Shown here: piece after piece, positions 8,843 to 18,276 of the stretch | Layout: each line of letters starts with the position of its first letter | Position numbering within the stretch: position 1 is the stretch's first letter | Origin: Paenibacillus sp. FSL W8-0426 | Lineage (GTDB): Bacteria; Bacillota; Bacilli; Paenibacillales; Paenibacillaceae | Assembly: GCF_037969725.1 (NCBI RefSeq) | Contig: NZ_CP150203.1 | Coordinates: 4,294,001 to 4,358,000 of the forward strand | Length of the DNA: 64,000 nucleotides | Direction of reading: 5' to 3' | Translations under genes and position numbers: made by a program | Notes under the pieces: model-generated | Seen by the model: only the letters and a program-made list of their open reading frames with translations | What the model was told of the DNA's origin: nothing | The model's database searches: none

Positions 8843-9562
8843 TTATTTCGTCATCGGATGTTCCAGATCGACATGTCCCATCAGGCTTTCCAGCTGTTTG
8901 CCGTCGACCAGCAGGTCAAGGGACTTCACTTCGTCGAATTGGAAATACGTATTTTTCAAAGCCTCGATAGCAAAAGACTCGCCGCCTGCACCCAAACGTG
9001 CCGTATCGGGCATGTGGATATCAAGCGTTAACGCGCCTTCTTTGAATGTGACGGACTTGAGTTCAATTTCCTTGGCCCAGAGCGGGACAAGCTTCTCGTC
9101 GCTGCTTTGCTGCAACGCTTCGAATGCGGACTTGTACTTATCCTGGTCGCTCGCATATGAAATGCCGGCTGTCGATTCGTGCAGCTCAAGCTCTTCCGGG
9201 TCCGTGAAAAACACTTTGATCGTTTCTTGCTTTACGCTTTCGGAATTCCCTTTGGTTTCGGAGCTTTGCGAACTCGCATTCGTTCCGTTGCCCGAAGTAT
9301 TCGTAGAATCGGTTGTATTCGCAGACCCCGTAGAACCGCCTTCCGATCCATTCTGTGTCACCGTATCCGTTCCGGTCGAGTTTTGCTCCGGATCTGCCGT
9401 TACGGGATCCGTAATTTGCGTCTCGCCTTCTGTCTCGGTCACATTGTTCTCGGTTGTCGCACCTTGGGTCTGAGCTGGAGCTGCTGTCGGTTTACTGCCA
9501 CATCCGGCAGCAACTGCCATCACTGTTACTAGCAATGCTGCAATCCATATCTTTTTGTTCAT
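8843..9562 (-). CDS. GerMN-domain lipoprotein
   Basis: The chosen start at 9562 (MNKKIWIAALL) has GGAGGCGGAG five bases upstream; the frame is open ten codons further but without a site. The N-terminus is a lipoprotein signal ending in VAAGC, so the mature protein is anchored on the outer face of the membrane. A Thr/Ser/Gly/Asn-rich linker (about residues 25-110) leads to a GerMN (sporulation and spore germination) domain: IKVFFTD, then LWAKEIELKSVTF, and a final LLVDGKQLESLMGHVDL. GerMN domains are found in proteins of spore germination and cell-wall assembly. It begins 33 bases after the upstream amidase gene, so the two are probably co-transcribed. Its ligand is unknown. Confidence 0.85.
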   Translation of the reverse strand: MNKKIWIAALLVTVMAVAAGCGSKPTAAPAQTQGATTENNVTETEGETQITDPVTADPEQNSTGTDTVTQNGSEGGSTGSANTTDSTNTSGNGTNASSQSSETKGNSESVKQETIKVFFTDPEELELHESTAGISYASDQDKYKSAFEALQQSSDEKLVPLWAKEIELKSVTFKEGALTLDIHMPDTARLGAGGESFAIEALKNTYFQFDEVKSLDLLVDGKQLESLMGHVDLEHPMTK

Positions 9563-9595
9563 CTTAACTCCGCCTCCTATCATAAGGAACAACCC

Positions 9596-11005
9596 TTAAT
9601 TGATTCCCAGATACTCCTTGATCCCTGCTACGATGCCTTTGGCCACACTGTTCTGGAAGCTTTCGGTGAACAGGACGGCCTCGTCGCTTGCGTTGCTGAG
9701 GAATCCGCCTTCCAGCAATACCGCCGGCATGGTTGTCTCACGGGTTACATGAAGACTTGCCGTTTTCACTCCACGATCTTTCAGTCCCGAGGACTGGACG
9801 AGGTGTTTGTGCATAATATCTGCCAGGGCTTTGCTGGTCGAACGCGTATAGAAGGTTTCTACACCATTCGCTGCAGCAGGACCGCTATTCGCATGAATGG
9901 AAACAAAGATGTCTGCTTTGATGTCCTCTGCAATTTTCACGCGCTGCTTCAATTCAAGAAACGTATCGTCACTGCGCGTCAGCACAACGTTAATGCCTGA
10001 TTCCTGTTTCAACAAGGCCTGAACCTTCAAAGCCATTGCAAGATTAAAGTCTTTTTCCTTTTTGCCTGTAATACCAATGGCCCCCGGATCATGATCACCG
10101 TGACCCGCATCGATAACAACCACCTTTTTTCCGTCCCCAGTACCTGGAGTGGTTGTGTTTTGTCCTTCTTTGTTCAAGTTGATGACGACAAGGCCTGAGT
10201 CGCTCTCCACTTCATAGCCTTTCGCACTTGTCAAATCAATGACGAAACGAATGGTGGATGGGCTGTTGTTATAGAGCGAATAACGAATTTTCGACACATC
10301 CGGATAACCGCTAACCACGAGCTGTCCATTCTGATTGCTGTCCAAGGCTTGTCCTTCGCTGAAAGAATCTGCGAAAGCAGTGTTCGGCAAATCGATAACG
10401 ATTCGATCCGGTCCTGTCATCGTGAAAACATTCGGCTTCGTGCTGCCGCTTGTGGCGATCATGAAGCGGTTTTCGCTGAAGCTGATGGCGTTCACCAGTA
10501 CAAGACCTTCCTGATCTGAACTTCCGCTTTCATTTCCTGCATTCGGAGGTGTGATCGTTCCGTTTCCGGAGCCCGAGTTCTGGGTAACTAATGTTACCGT
10601 CTTCGTAGTGTTGTTCCAACCCACCTTAAGGCCCATTTGTTCGCCTACAAAACGCAAAGGCACAAGTGTAGTACCGTTTTTTACGATTGGCGGGGCATCA
10701 AGGCTAACGTTACTGCCGTTTACGGTTGCCGTTTTCTTTCCAACGACCATCTTCATGACGGTGTTATCCTTGGAAATCGTTACGGTGCTTGTTTTTTGCT
10801 GCCAGTCCACGCCGTATCCGAGACTTTCGGAAATAACGCGAATCGGAACCATCACTTTGCTGTTGATGTTTTCCGCTTTGGCGTCGGATGGCTGCACGAT
10901 TTCCTTCCCATCAAGAACAATTTTTGTGTCTGCGGCCGCATGGCTATAGCCCGGGAAAACGAGCCCAAAGACAAATAACAGTGCCAAAAAACCGAACTTC
11001 TTCAT
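9596..11005 (-). CDS. N-acetylmuramoyl-L-alanine amidase with copper-amine-oxidase-like and AMIN domains
   Basis: A secreted 469-residue zinc amidase that cuts between muramic acid and the peptide of peptidoglycan. Order: signal peptide (1-24), copper-amine-oxidase-like N-terminal domain (about 28-140, ending PLRFVGEQMGLKVGW), Ser/Gly linker, AMIN domain (about 170-280), and Amidase_3 (about 290-469). The catalytic domain has VVVIDAGHG, the Glu in KEKDFNL, SIHAN as metal ligands, and the catalytic Glu in LLEGGFLSN. AMIN domains target amidases to the wall. The start at 11005 follows TAGGGGTG. It is a paralogue of the neighbouring 11265-12668 gene and precedes the GerMN lipoprotein in one operon. 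Confidence 0.95.
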   Translation of the reverse strand: MKKFGFLALLFVFGLVFPGYSHAAADTKIVLDGKEIVQPSDAKAENINSKVMVPIRVISESLGYGVDWQQKTSTVTISKDNTVMKMVVGKKTATVNGSNVSLDAPPIVKNGTTLVPLRFVGEQMGLKVGWNNTTKTVTLVTQNSGSGNGTITPPNAGNESGSSDQEGLVLVNAISFSENRFMIATSGSTKPNVFTMTGPDRIVIDLPNTAFADSFSEGQALDSNQNGQLVVSGYPDVSKIRYSLYNNSPSTIRFVIDLTSAKGYEVESDSGLVVINLNKEGQNTTTPGTGDGKKVVVIDAGHGDHDPGAIGITGKKEKDFNLAMALKVQALLKQESGINVVLTRSDDTFLELKQRVKIAEDIKADIFVSIHANSGPAAANGVETFYTRSTSKALADIMHKHLVQSSGLKDRGVKTASLHVTRETTMPAVLLEGGFLSNASDEAVLFTESFQNSVAKGIVAGIKEYLGIN

Positions 11006-11264
11006 CCTTCACCCCTACCATTCTCACATTTTATTGCCGCATGTTAAGATGACCTTGATCCGCCAGGTCAACTAGGCATTACCGGACACCTCATTAGACG
11101 TCCGCTTCCACCAAAAGTTGCGAATATATTCCAACATATCTGAGAATAAACGCTGTCAAATCAAGCTTTTTCTACATTTTCATGTCAAACTTCGCCCAGT
11201 TTTATCCATCAAACATCTTGAAACAACGAGCGTTCTTAAATCCTACACAAGAAACAATTACCAG

Positions 11265-12668
11265 CTAATTGCCCAAATATTCTACGATTCCATCCACGAT
11301 GGCTTGCGCGCATTTATTCTGGTACTCCTCTGTAAGCATAACGGCTTCATCCGCGGGATTGCTCAAAAACCCAAGCTCGAGCAGTACAGCGGGCATCGTT
11401 GTTTCCCGCGTGACATGAAGGCTTGCCGTCTTAATCCCCCGGTCCTTAAGTCCTGTGGCCTGCATTACGTGTTTGTGCAATACATCAGCCAATGCCTTGC
11501 TTTCCTTGCGGGTGTACAACGTTTCAATGCCATTCGGGACGGGAGTCGTAAACTTGTTTCCATGAATGGATACAAATAGCACCGCCTGATTCAGCTCAGC
11601 GATGTCAACGCGCTGCTGAAGCGATAGCTCCGTATCGTCCTGACGCGTCACCACGGTCTGAATGGTATCGTACTGTTGAAGCAAAGCCTGCACTTTAAGC
11701 GCCACCGCAAGATTGAAATCCTTCTCGTGCGCTCCGGTCACGCTCTCCGCGCCCGGTTGTCTTCCGCCATGTCCCGGATCGATCACGACGACCTGCTTTC
11801 CTTCCTTCCCCGGTGTGGAAGGTTCCGCTGTCGATTCTCCAAGGCCTCCAGTCAAATCTACCAGCAGTACATTGTTATCTCCGAGCGACCATTTGGCTGT
11901 CGCAGGCTGCTTCAGGTCAAACACGACACGCACCGTTGAAGGCGAACTGCTGAACAACGCATAACGGATTTGGGATACCATGCCGGAGTCATTTACGGCA
12001 ATCCGGCCGCTGCCATCCGGCGATCCGGCTTGTGCTTCGATAAACGAAGACGAGAACGCCGTTTCGGGCAGGTCAACCATAATTCGATCCGGTTCGGACA
12101 GACTCGATATCTTCGGAGCGATGCTGCCGTCTACAGCCACGATCAAACGATCCTTGTCATAACTGATGCTTTGCAGTAATGCCGTTTGTGCAATCGGTGC
12201 TTCACTCGGCTCCTCCTGCTCGTCCTTCTCGATAACAGGCGGGACGCTTTCCAAACTGACGGTTTTGGTACCATTATCCCAGCCAACGTGAAGCCCCATG
12301 CCCTCACCGATAAAACGAAGGGGGACCAGTGTCGTGCCTTGTCTGATCAAAGGAGGAGCATCCAGATTGACTACGGTACCATTCACGGTGGCCGAGGTCT
12401 TGCCTGCGCTCATTTCGATATGGCTGTTGTTTTTTTCAACCCATACCGTTTGGGTGGCTTTCTCCCATTTCACCTGATAACCGAGATTTTCAGACACGAT
12501 GCGAATGGGAACCATCACCGTTTTGCCGATGTTTTCGGCTGGTGCTCCAGCTTGCTCCACTCTGACGCCATCAATGATAATGGAAGGTGTGACGTTAGCA
12601 GCATGTGCAGCTACAGGCAACAAACAGAGGAATAACAAAGCAAAGACAGCTGTCGACCATTTCTTCAT
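11265..12668 (-). CDS. N-acetylmuramoyl-L-alanine amidase, tandem paralogue
   Basis: Same architecture as the gene after it: signal peptide, copper-amine-oxidase-like domain ending PLRFIGEGMGLHVGW, an acidic linker, AMIN domain, and Amidase_3 with VVVIDPGHGG, HEKDFNL, SIHGN and catalytic Glu in LLELGFLSN. All zinc and catalytic residues are present. The start is placed at 12668 (MKKWSTA) because GGTGGAGG lies four bases upstream; the frame is open 17 codons higher without a site. The pair are clear duplicates; the block SLHVTRETTMPAVLLE is identical in both. The 260 bases between them hold no gene, so each may have its own promoter. Confidence 0.95.
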   Translation of the reverse strand: MKKWSTAVFALLFLCLLPVAAHAANVTPSIIIDGVRVEQAGAPAENIGKTVMVPIRIVSENLGYQVKWEKATQTVWVEKNNSHIEMSAGKTSATVNGTVVNLDAPPLIRQGTTLVPLRFIGEGMGLHVGWDNGTKTVSLESVPPVIEKDEQEEPSEAPIAQTALLQSISYDKDRLIVAVDGSIAPKISSLSEPDRIMVDLPETAFSSSFIEAQAGSPDGSGRIAVNDSGMVSQIRYALFSSSPSTVRVVFDLKQPATAKWSLGDNNVLLVDLTGGLGESTAEPSTPGKEGKQVVVIDPGHGGRQPGAESVTGAHEKDFNLAVALKVQALLQQYDTIQTVVTRQDDTELSLQQRVDIAELNQAVLFVSIHGNKFTTPVPNGIETLYTRKESKALADVLHKHVMQATGLKDRGIKTASLHVTRETTMPAVLLELGFLSNPADEAVMLTEEYQNKCAQAIVDGIVEYLGN

Positions 12669-12801
12669 AAATCCTCCACCAATCTGTTTTCTTTTGAACG
12701 TCCGTATGTATCTTTCCATAATCTACTAACCAGTTTATCAGATAATGTCCTGCAATCCGGTTACAACGTTGTCATATTTCGACGGCATAATGACTGCATC
12801 G

Positions 12802-12858
12802 AAAAAGAAAAACCGCCGACTGAAGCAGAGACGAATGTCCCCGTCCAGTCCGACGGTT
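12802..12858 (-). terminator. Terminator of leuCD
   Basis: AACCGTC-G-GACTG pairs with CAGTC-GGCGGTT (single G bulge, one G-U pair), with a U-rich tail on the minus strand. It lies 22 bases past the leuD stop. Confidence 0.8.
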
Positions 12859-12879
12859 TAGTTTGAGGAAAGCATTGGT

Positions 12880-13482
12880 TTAGCCAAAAAGTTTGGCGGC
12901 ATGACGTTGTTCGTAAGCCGTGATGGCATCATCATGCTGAAGCGTCAGGCCAATGTCGTCCAAGCCTTGCAGCAGGAACTGGCGGCGATGTTCATCCAAA
13001 TCGAAATCGATGTGCAGGCCGTGCGCATCCGTAATCGTTTTGTTTTCCAGATCCACGTTCAGCTGATAACCTTCATGCGCTGCGGTACGCTGGAACAGGT
13101 CCTCGACCTGCTCTTCCGACAGCTTGATCGGCAGAATGCCGTTTTTGAAACAGTTATTGTAGAAAATGTCCGCAAACGTTGGTGCAATGACGCAGCGGAA
13201 TCCATAATCCATGATCGCCCATGGTGCATGCTCACGAGAAGATCCGCAGCCGAAGTTGGCGCGCGAAATGAGAATGGATGCCCCTTCATAACGGGGTTTG
13301 TTCAATTCAAAAGAAGGATTGTTGTTTCCCTCTTCGTCAAAGCGCCATTCGTAGAACAAAAACTGTCCAAATCCGGTGCGCTCGATCCGTTTCAAAAACT
13401 GTTTCGGAATGATTGCGTCCGTATCCACGTTTACGCGGTCAACCGGTGCCACGATGCCTTGCAATGTTTTGAATGCTTCCAT
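12880..13482 (-). CDS. leuD: 3-isopropylmalate dehydratase small subunit
   Basis: Small (swivel) subunit of isopropylmalate isomerase, which converts 2-isopropylmalate to 3-isopropylmalate in leucine synthesis together with LeuC. The 200-residue length is normal. Family motifs include [28 protein letters not shown] and the [11 protein letters not shown] region. The start follows AAGGGAG. It lies 29 bases after leuC in a two-gene unit closed by a terminator. The other leucine genes (leuA, leuB, ilv) are not in the window, so the isomerase genes are separated from the pathway and can be regulated separately. Confidence 0.97.
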   Translation of the reverse strand: MEAFKTLQGIVAPVDRVNVDTDAIIPKQFLKRIERTGFGQFLFYEWRFDEEGNNNPSFELNKPRYEGASILISRANFGCGSSREHAPWAIMDYGFRCVIAPTFADIFYNNCFKNGILPIKLSEEQVEDLFQRTAAHEGYQLNVDLENKTITDAHGLHIDFDLDEHRRQFLLQGLDDIGLTLQHDDAITAYEQRHAAKLFG

Positions 13483-13511
13483 ATCTTCCGTTCTCCCTTC
13501 GTTCCCTGCTC

Positions 13512-14936
<1,425 letters not shown>

Positions 14937-15060
14937 TTTCACCCCATCATAAGTTCGGTCCTTGGAAGAGCTTCGACGTCTTCAATTGGCTCGGCTCTTG
15001 AATGACATAAATATATCACTCGTCTCTTCATTGTTCCAAGATATAAAAACTATAGATGCG

Positions 15061-15075
15061 ATAGGTTTTACCTAT
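15061..15075. promoter_or_regulatory. Candidate LysR-type operator
   Basis: A perfect 15-base palindrome, ATAGGT-TTT-ACCTAT, of the T-N11-A form used by LysR-type regulators. It lies in the leuC leader between leuC and the divergent LysR gene, about 70 bases downstream of the predicted leuC start. Which protein binds it is inferred from position. Confidence 0.45.
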
Positions 15076-15121
15076 ACAGGATGAAACGCAAATAAACCAT
15101 TGCAAGCTGCAGCGGTTTTAT

Positions 15122-15136
15122 TGATAACAATTATCA
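15122..15136. promoter_or_regulatory. Fur box at the leuC promoter
   Basis: TGATAACAATTATCA matches the 7-1-7 Fur consensus TGATAATNATTATCA at 14 of 15 positions, and the extended GATAACAATTATCATTATC matches the classical 19-base box at 16 positions. It lies just downstream of the leuC -10 element, at about +6 to +20, where bound Fur would block transcription. Confidence 0.7.
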
Positions 15137-15149
15137 TTATCATAATTAC

Positions 15150-15178
15150 ATAGTACGCTGTCGGTGCTTGTGTGTCAA
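15150..15178 (-). promoter_or_regulatory. leuC: Sigma-A promoter of leuCD
   Basis: On the minus strand: perfect -35 TTGACA (15173-15178), 17-base spacer, -10 TACTAT (15150-15155). It predicts a leader of about 205 bases before leuC. Confidence 0.75.
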
Positions 15179-15314
15179 TGCTTTTCCAGACATTTGATCG
15201 TGTAAATAAACGTTATGGGGCAGGCCTTTGCGTATTTTCCCCAAAGATGTTGAAGGGACTGCGCTCCGTAATCCGTTCCCGGCCGGGGCAGCTGCGAGCG
15301 TTTTATCCCGACAA

Positions 15315-15343
15315 GTGATTTCTTCGCGGGGAATGATTATAAT
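15315..15343 (+). promoter_or_regulatory. Promoter of the LysR gene
   Basis: Perfect -10 TATAAT (15338-15343), 17-base spacer and a weak -35 GTGATT (15315-15320), about 30 bases before the LysR start. Confidence 0.55.
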
Positions 15344-15373
15344 GTAGGCATAACGAAAGGAATGACAAGAACG

Positions 15374-16291
15374 ATGGAATTAAGACAGCTTCAATATACG
15401 TTGCAGATCGCCGCCGAACGCAATTTCTCCCGGGCCGCCGAGAAGCTGCACATTGCGCAGCCATCCCTCAGCCAGCAGTTGTCCAAGCTGGAGAAGGAGC
15501 TTGGTGTGCTGCTTTTTCAGCGCAATACCAGCACAGTGGAATTGACCCATGCAGGGGTTACTTTTGTGGAGCAGGCGCAAAAAATCGTCGATGCCGTGGA
15601 GCTGCTCCGCCAGGAGATGTCCGACATCTCCCAGCTGCGCAAAGGCAAGGTTGTCGTCGGCAGCATGCCGATCACGGGCTCACATCTGCTTCCTCACGTG
15701 CTTCCGGCATATAAACAGGCTTACCCCGACATTGAAGTCACCCTGCTGGAGGATGCGGGCGGCGCGCTGGAAAAGCTGACGGCGAGCGGCAAAGCCGATC
15801 TCAGCCTACTCTCGCTGCCGCTCCAGGAACCAAGTCTGTCTTACGTAGCGATCGGGGAAGAGCGCATCGATTTGGCCGTTCCGCCTCATCACCCGTTGGC
15901 GAAGCGCGCCGATCCCGAGCATCCGGTTCCCGTCACGATGGAAGAGCTTCGCGATGAGTCCTTTATCGTACTCAAAAAAGGACAGGGATTCCGCAAATTG
16001 ACCTTTGACCTTTGCGAAAAGGCTGGGTTCGATCCACAGGTCGTGTTCGAAAGCAACAACATCGAAACCGTGCAATCCCTTGTGGCCACAGGCATGGGAA
16101 TCACCCTGGTGCCGCGTTTCATTGCACGGGCCCCGCGGAGCGAATTCGTGCCCGTTTACGTTCCGCTCGCAGAACCTGTGCCCAGCCGCACGCTCGTGGT
16201 TGCCTATCGCCAAGGCAGGGTGTTATCCAAGGCGGCGGAAGCGTTTATCCAAACGTTCAAAGACACGGTATCCGGGTTATCGGAGGAGTAA
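15374..16291 (+). CDS. LysR-family transcriptional regulator
   Basis: A 305-residue regulator of standard LysR plan. Residues 1-60 are the winged helix-turn-helix (MELRQLQYTLQIAAERNFSR, then LHIAQPSLSQQLSKLEKELG), followed by the linker helix and a two-lobed effector domain from about 90. The start at 15374 (MELRQL) is preferred over the ATG at 15362, which would sit directly on the GAAAGGA site. It is divergent from leuCD with two candidate operators between, so it most likely controls leuCD and itself. The effector is unknown. No other divergent target is visible. Confidence 0.93.
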   Translation: MELRQLQYTLQIAAERNFSRAAEKLHIAQPSLSQQLSKLEKELGVLLFQRNTSTVELTHAGVTFVEQAQKIVDAVELLRQEMSDISQLRKGKVVVGSMPITGSHLLPHVLPAYKQAYPDIEVTLLEDAGGALEKLTASGKADLSLLSLPLQEPSLSYVAIGEERIDLAVPPHHPLAKRADPEHPVPVTMEELRDESFIVLKKGQGFRKLTFDLCEKAGFDPQVVFESNNIETVQSLVATGMGITLVPRFIARAPRSEFVPVYVPLAEPVPSRTLVVAYRQGRVLSKAAEAFIQTFKDTVSGLSEE

Positions 16292-16460
16292 CAAAAGTGA
16301 AGAAGTATACAAACATCAAACGAATGAATTTACCCTGCACTACAGCCCATTTTGCAACAAATGAGGCACTACAGCGACTGAAAGGCGTATCGTCAACATG
16401 TTCCTGAAGCTGTAAGGAACCTGAGACACCTTATGAAGTCTAATTTCGTGGATATAGAAT

Positions 16461-16486
16461 GCTAACGAACTCAGCACACGTTATTT
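16461..16486 (-). repeat. Dispersed intergenic repeat, copy 1
   Basis: On the minus strand this reads AAATAACGTG, TGCTGA, GTTCGTTAGC. It resembles, in opposite orientation, the copies at 16522-17849 and 17873-17898 with one indel. The stretch 16292-16536 holds no gene. Confidence 0.5.
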
Positions 16487-16568
16487 AAGCAAAACATCCC
16501 TCTCACCGCTGCTTTTGCGCCAAATAAGGTGGCTAGTGCTCTTCTGTCAATAAAGTGGACACTCTCGT

Positions 16569-17402
16569 TTATGAGGTTTTTTGGTAATACTGTTGCTCGA
16601 ATTCCAAAGGAGACAGGTAACCCAGTGCACTGTGTGAGCGTTTGCGATTATAAAAGAATTCCAAGTAGCGATATAGTGCTTCATAGGCTTCTGCCTTCGT
16701 TTTAAATCTAGGGATGCGATAGATCAGTTCTCGCTTCAATGCGCTGTGAAAGGCTTCAATACAAGCATTGTCATAGCAGTTTCCAGGCCTGCTCATACTC
16801 GCTTTCATACCATACTGCTCCAGCTTGCTTCGATACTCTTTGGAAGCATATTGTGCCCCACGGTCAGAGTGGTGGATGAGTCCTTTTGCTGGCATTTTCG
16901 CAGCATAGGCCTGGTTTAGCGCATCCATGACGAGATCAGTGGTCATGCGGTCGCTCAATTTCCAACCTACGATTTGCTTGGTATACAGGTCCAAAATGCT
17001 GGCTAAATACAGCCTCCCCTGACGACATGGAATGTAGGTAATGTCTGCAACCCATTTTTCGGCCGGTTTTGAAGCTGAGAAGTCTTGCTGAAGCTCATTG
17101 GAAGCTATCGGAAACGTATGTCTGGAATCCGTTGTACACACTTTAAACTTAAGCGAAACACAGGAACGAAGTCCGTTTTCGCGCATGATGAAGCCGACCG
17201 TACGCTCCGATACGACCCAACCTTCTTTTAAAAGTTCATTGCGAATACGAGGACTACCATACCTCGAATCCGAGTCATGATAGTGCCACAAAATTCGATT
17301 CGTAAGGCGTTTCCTCCGCTGATCTCGGTTGGATGGTGCAGCCAAACGCCATTTGTAGTAGCCACTCCGAGACACTTGCAAGACCTTGCACATCTTCTCC
17401 AC
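16569..17402 (-). CDS. IS3-family transposase OrfB (DDE domain)
   Basis: Catalytic part of the transposase, expressed by frameshifting from orfA. The frame starts at an ATG at 17402, but the fused product would include the upstream codons encoding RFQFIEEYRSDFRVEKM. It has the HTH_21-like segment after VSRSGYYKW and a DDE integrase core: Asp in WVADITYIP, Asp in IHHSDRGAQYAS and Glu in NACIEAFHSALKREL, ending with the usual FFYNRKRSHSALGYLSP. All catalytic residues are present, so the enzyme looks active. Confidence 0.93.
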   Translation of the reverse strand: MEKMCKVLQVSRSGYYKWRLAAPSNRDQRRKRLTNRILWHYHDSDSRYGSPRIRNELLKEGWVVSERTVGFIMRENGLRSCVSLKFKVCTTDSRHTFPIASNELQQDFSASKPAEKWVADITYIPCRQGRLYLASILDLYTKQIVGWKLSDRMTTDLVMDALNQAYAAKMPAKGLIHHSDRGAQYASKEYRSKLEQYGMKASMSRPGNCYDNACIEAFHSALKRELIYRIPRFKTKAEAYEALYRYLEFFYNRKRSHSALGYLSPLEFEQQYYQKTS

Positions 17403-17440
17403 TCGAAAGTCGGAGCGATACTCTTCGATGAATTGGAACC

Positions 17441-17758
17441 TCAGTTCTTTTCCTTGCTGAAGATGTGCAGCGCCTTTTTTAGAATAGCCAATTCTTCTTT
17501 GAGATCTTCAATTTCACGGTCTTTCCGGCGTTGTTCTGCTTCATTGGCCCGTAGTGTTTGTTCGAGATTTCGGATCTTTTCGGGATGATTGACGCTTTCC
17601 TGATCGAACTGCCGATACTTGGTCATCCATTGACTCAGCGTACTTTTAGGAATATTTAAATCTTCCGCTACATCGGATAACGTCTTTGTTTGCTCCTGAA
17701 TGTACTTTACCGTTTGTTTCTTAAATTCTTCATTGTAACGTTGCCGTTGTTCTCCCAT
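17441..17758 (-). CDS. IS3-family transposase OrfA
   Basis: A 105-residue DNA-binding protein with a helix-turn-helix (VAEDLNIPKSTLSQWMTKY) followed by a leucine-zipper-like coiled coil (residues about 60-98), typical of OrfA of IS3 elements. The start at 17758 (MGEQRQRYNEEFKKQ) has GAGGTG eight bases upstream; the frame is open 20 codons higher, up to the terminal region. Near its end it carries the slippery heptamer, from which ribosomes can enter the orfB frame. Confidence 0.9.
   Translation of the reverse strand: MGEQRQRYNEEFKKQTVKYIQEQTKTLSDVAEDLNIPKSTLSQWMTKYRQFDQESVNHPEKIRNLEQTLRANEAEQRRKDREIEDLKEELAILKKALHIFSKEKN
17474..17480 (-). other. -1 ribosomal frameshift site between orfA and orfB
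   Basis: On the minus strand the heptamer A AAA AAG lies in the orfA frame (CTA AAA AAG GCG). The orfB frame is -1 relative to orfA, so slippage here yields the OrfAB transposase, as in IS911 and IS150. Confidence 0.85.
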
Positions 17759-17872
17759 GCCGTGGACACCTCTTCTTTCGTTAGGTCTATTATTTCTGTT
17801 CCTTAACGATGTGTCCACTTTTTATTCTAGCTGCATAAAGTTCGTTAGCCGTCAAGGAGCATGAAATCCACC

Positions 17873-17898
17873 ATATAAGGTGGCTGGGGTTCGTTAGC
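17873..17898 (+). repeat. Dispersed intergenic repeat, intact copy
   Basis: ATATAAGGTGGCTGG then GGTTCGTTAGC. It matches the copy split by the insertion sequence (16522-16536 plus 17839-17849) and the inverted copy at 16461-16486. Confidence 0.55.
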
Positions 17899-17906
17899 GC
17901 CGCATC

Positions 17907-17954
17907 AAAAAGGAGCTAATGTGCCGGGTTGCGGTGACCCGGCACATTAGCTCC
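17907..17954 (-). terminator. Strong terminator of the ankyrin gene
   Basis: A perfect 18-bp stem (17912-17929 with 17937-17954) with a 7-base loop, followed on the minus strand by five U. Confidence 0.85.
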
Positions 17955-17992
17955 GCCCACTTCTCTTCAATCTTCGACCTCAGTTGCTTTTC

Positions 17993-18217
17993 TCATGCAC
18001 CGTTGGCTTGCCGAATCATACGGACAATCTCGTCATTTCCCGCTTCAACTGCCCGATCCAGCGGGCTTCCATCGTATGACCTCATCTTGCCTTTGAATCT
18101 GACAGGTTGGGTAAAATCTACCTCCCGTTCAAGCAGCAGCCCCACAATCTCTTTGTGTCCAAGCCCGCATGTCATGGCACGCTTGATGCAAAATTTCTTT
18201 GGTTTGTGATCGCACAT
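17993..18217 (-). CDS. Small ankyrin-repeat protein
   Basis: A 74-residue protein with two ankyrin-like repeats: GLGHKEIVGLLLEREVDF and DGSPLDRAVEAGNDEIVRMI. The first repeat lacks a clear N-terminal helix and begins with CDHKPKKFCIKRAM, so the protein is either a minimal two-repeat ankyrin or a remnant of a larger one. Ankyrin repeats mediate protein contacts; no partner can be named. A strong terminator follows and the gene lies 59 bases downstream of the omega-amidase gene's stop. Confidence 0.65.
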   Translation of the reverse strand: MCDHKPKKFCIKRAMTCGLGHKEIVGLLLEREVDFTQPVRFKGKMRSYDGSPLDRAVEAGNDEIVRMIRQANGA

Positions 18218-18276
18218 TGGACATTTGGGTATCCTCCCAAAGCTTTAACCTGATTGGTCTTCAAAGTTTCGAACTC

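Larger units (their letters stand above)
16537..17835 (-). mobile_element. IS3-family (IS150-type) insertion sequence
   Basis: About 1,300 bp with imperfect terminal inverted repeats that begin TGC and share GTGGACAC about 18 bases in (AATAAAGTGGACAC on the left, AATAAAAAGTGGACAC on the right). It carries orfA and orfB in overlapping phase with a -1 slippery site between, the layout of IS3-family elements. The flanks are TAG (left) and TAA (right), which could be a 3-base target duplication with one change. The element interrupts a copy of the local dispersed repeat: AAATAAGGTGGCTAG on the left continues as AAAGTTCGTTAGC on the right. Both reading frames look intact, so it may still be active. 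The exact ends are my estimate. Confidence 0.8.

Noticed and set aside
16292..16536. Short frames between the LysR gene and the IS element
   Set aside because: No start signal; the interval holds only the inverted repeat copy and part of the target repeat.
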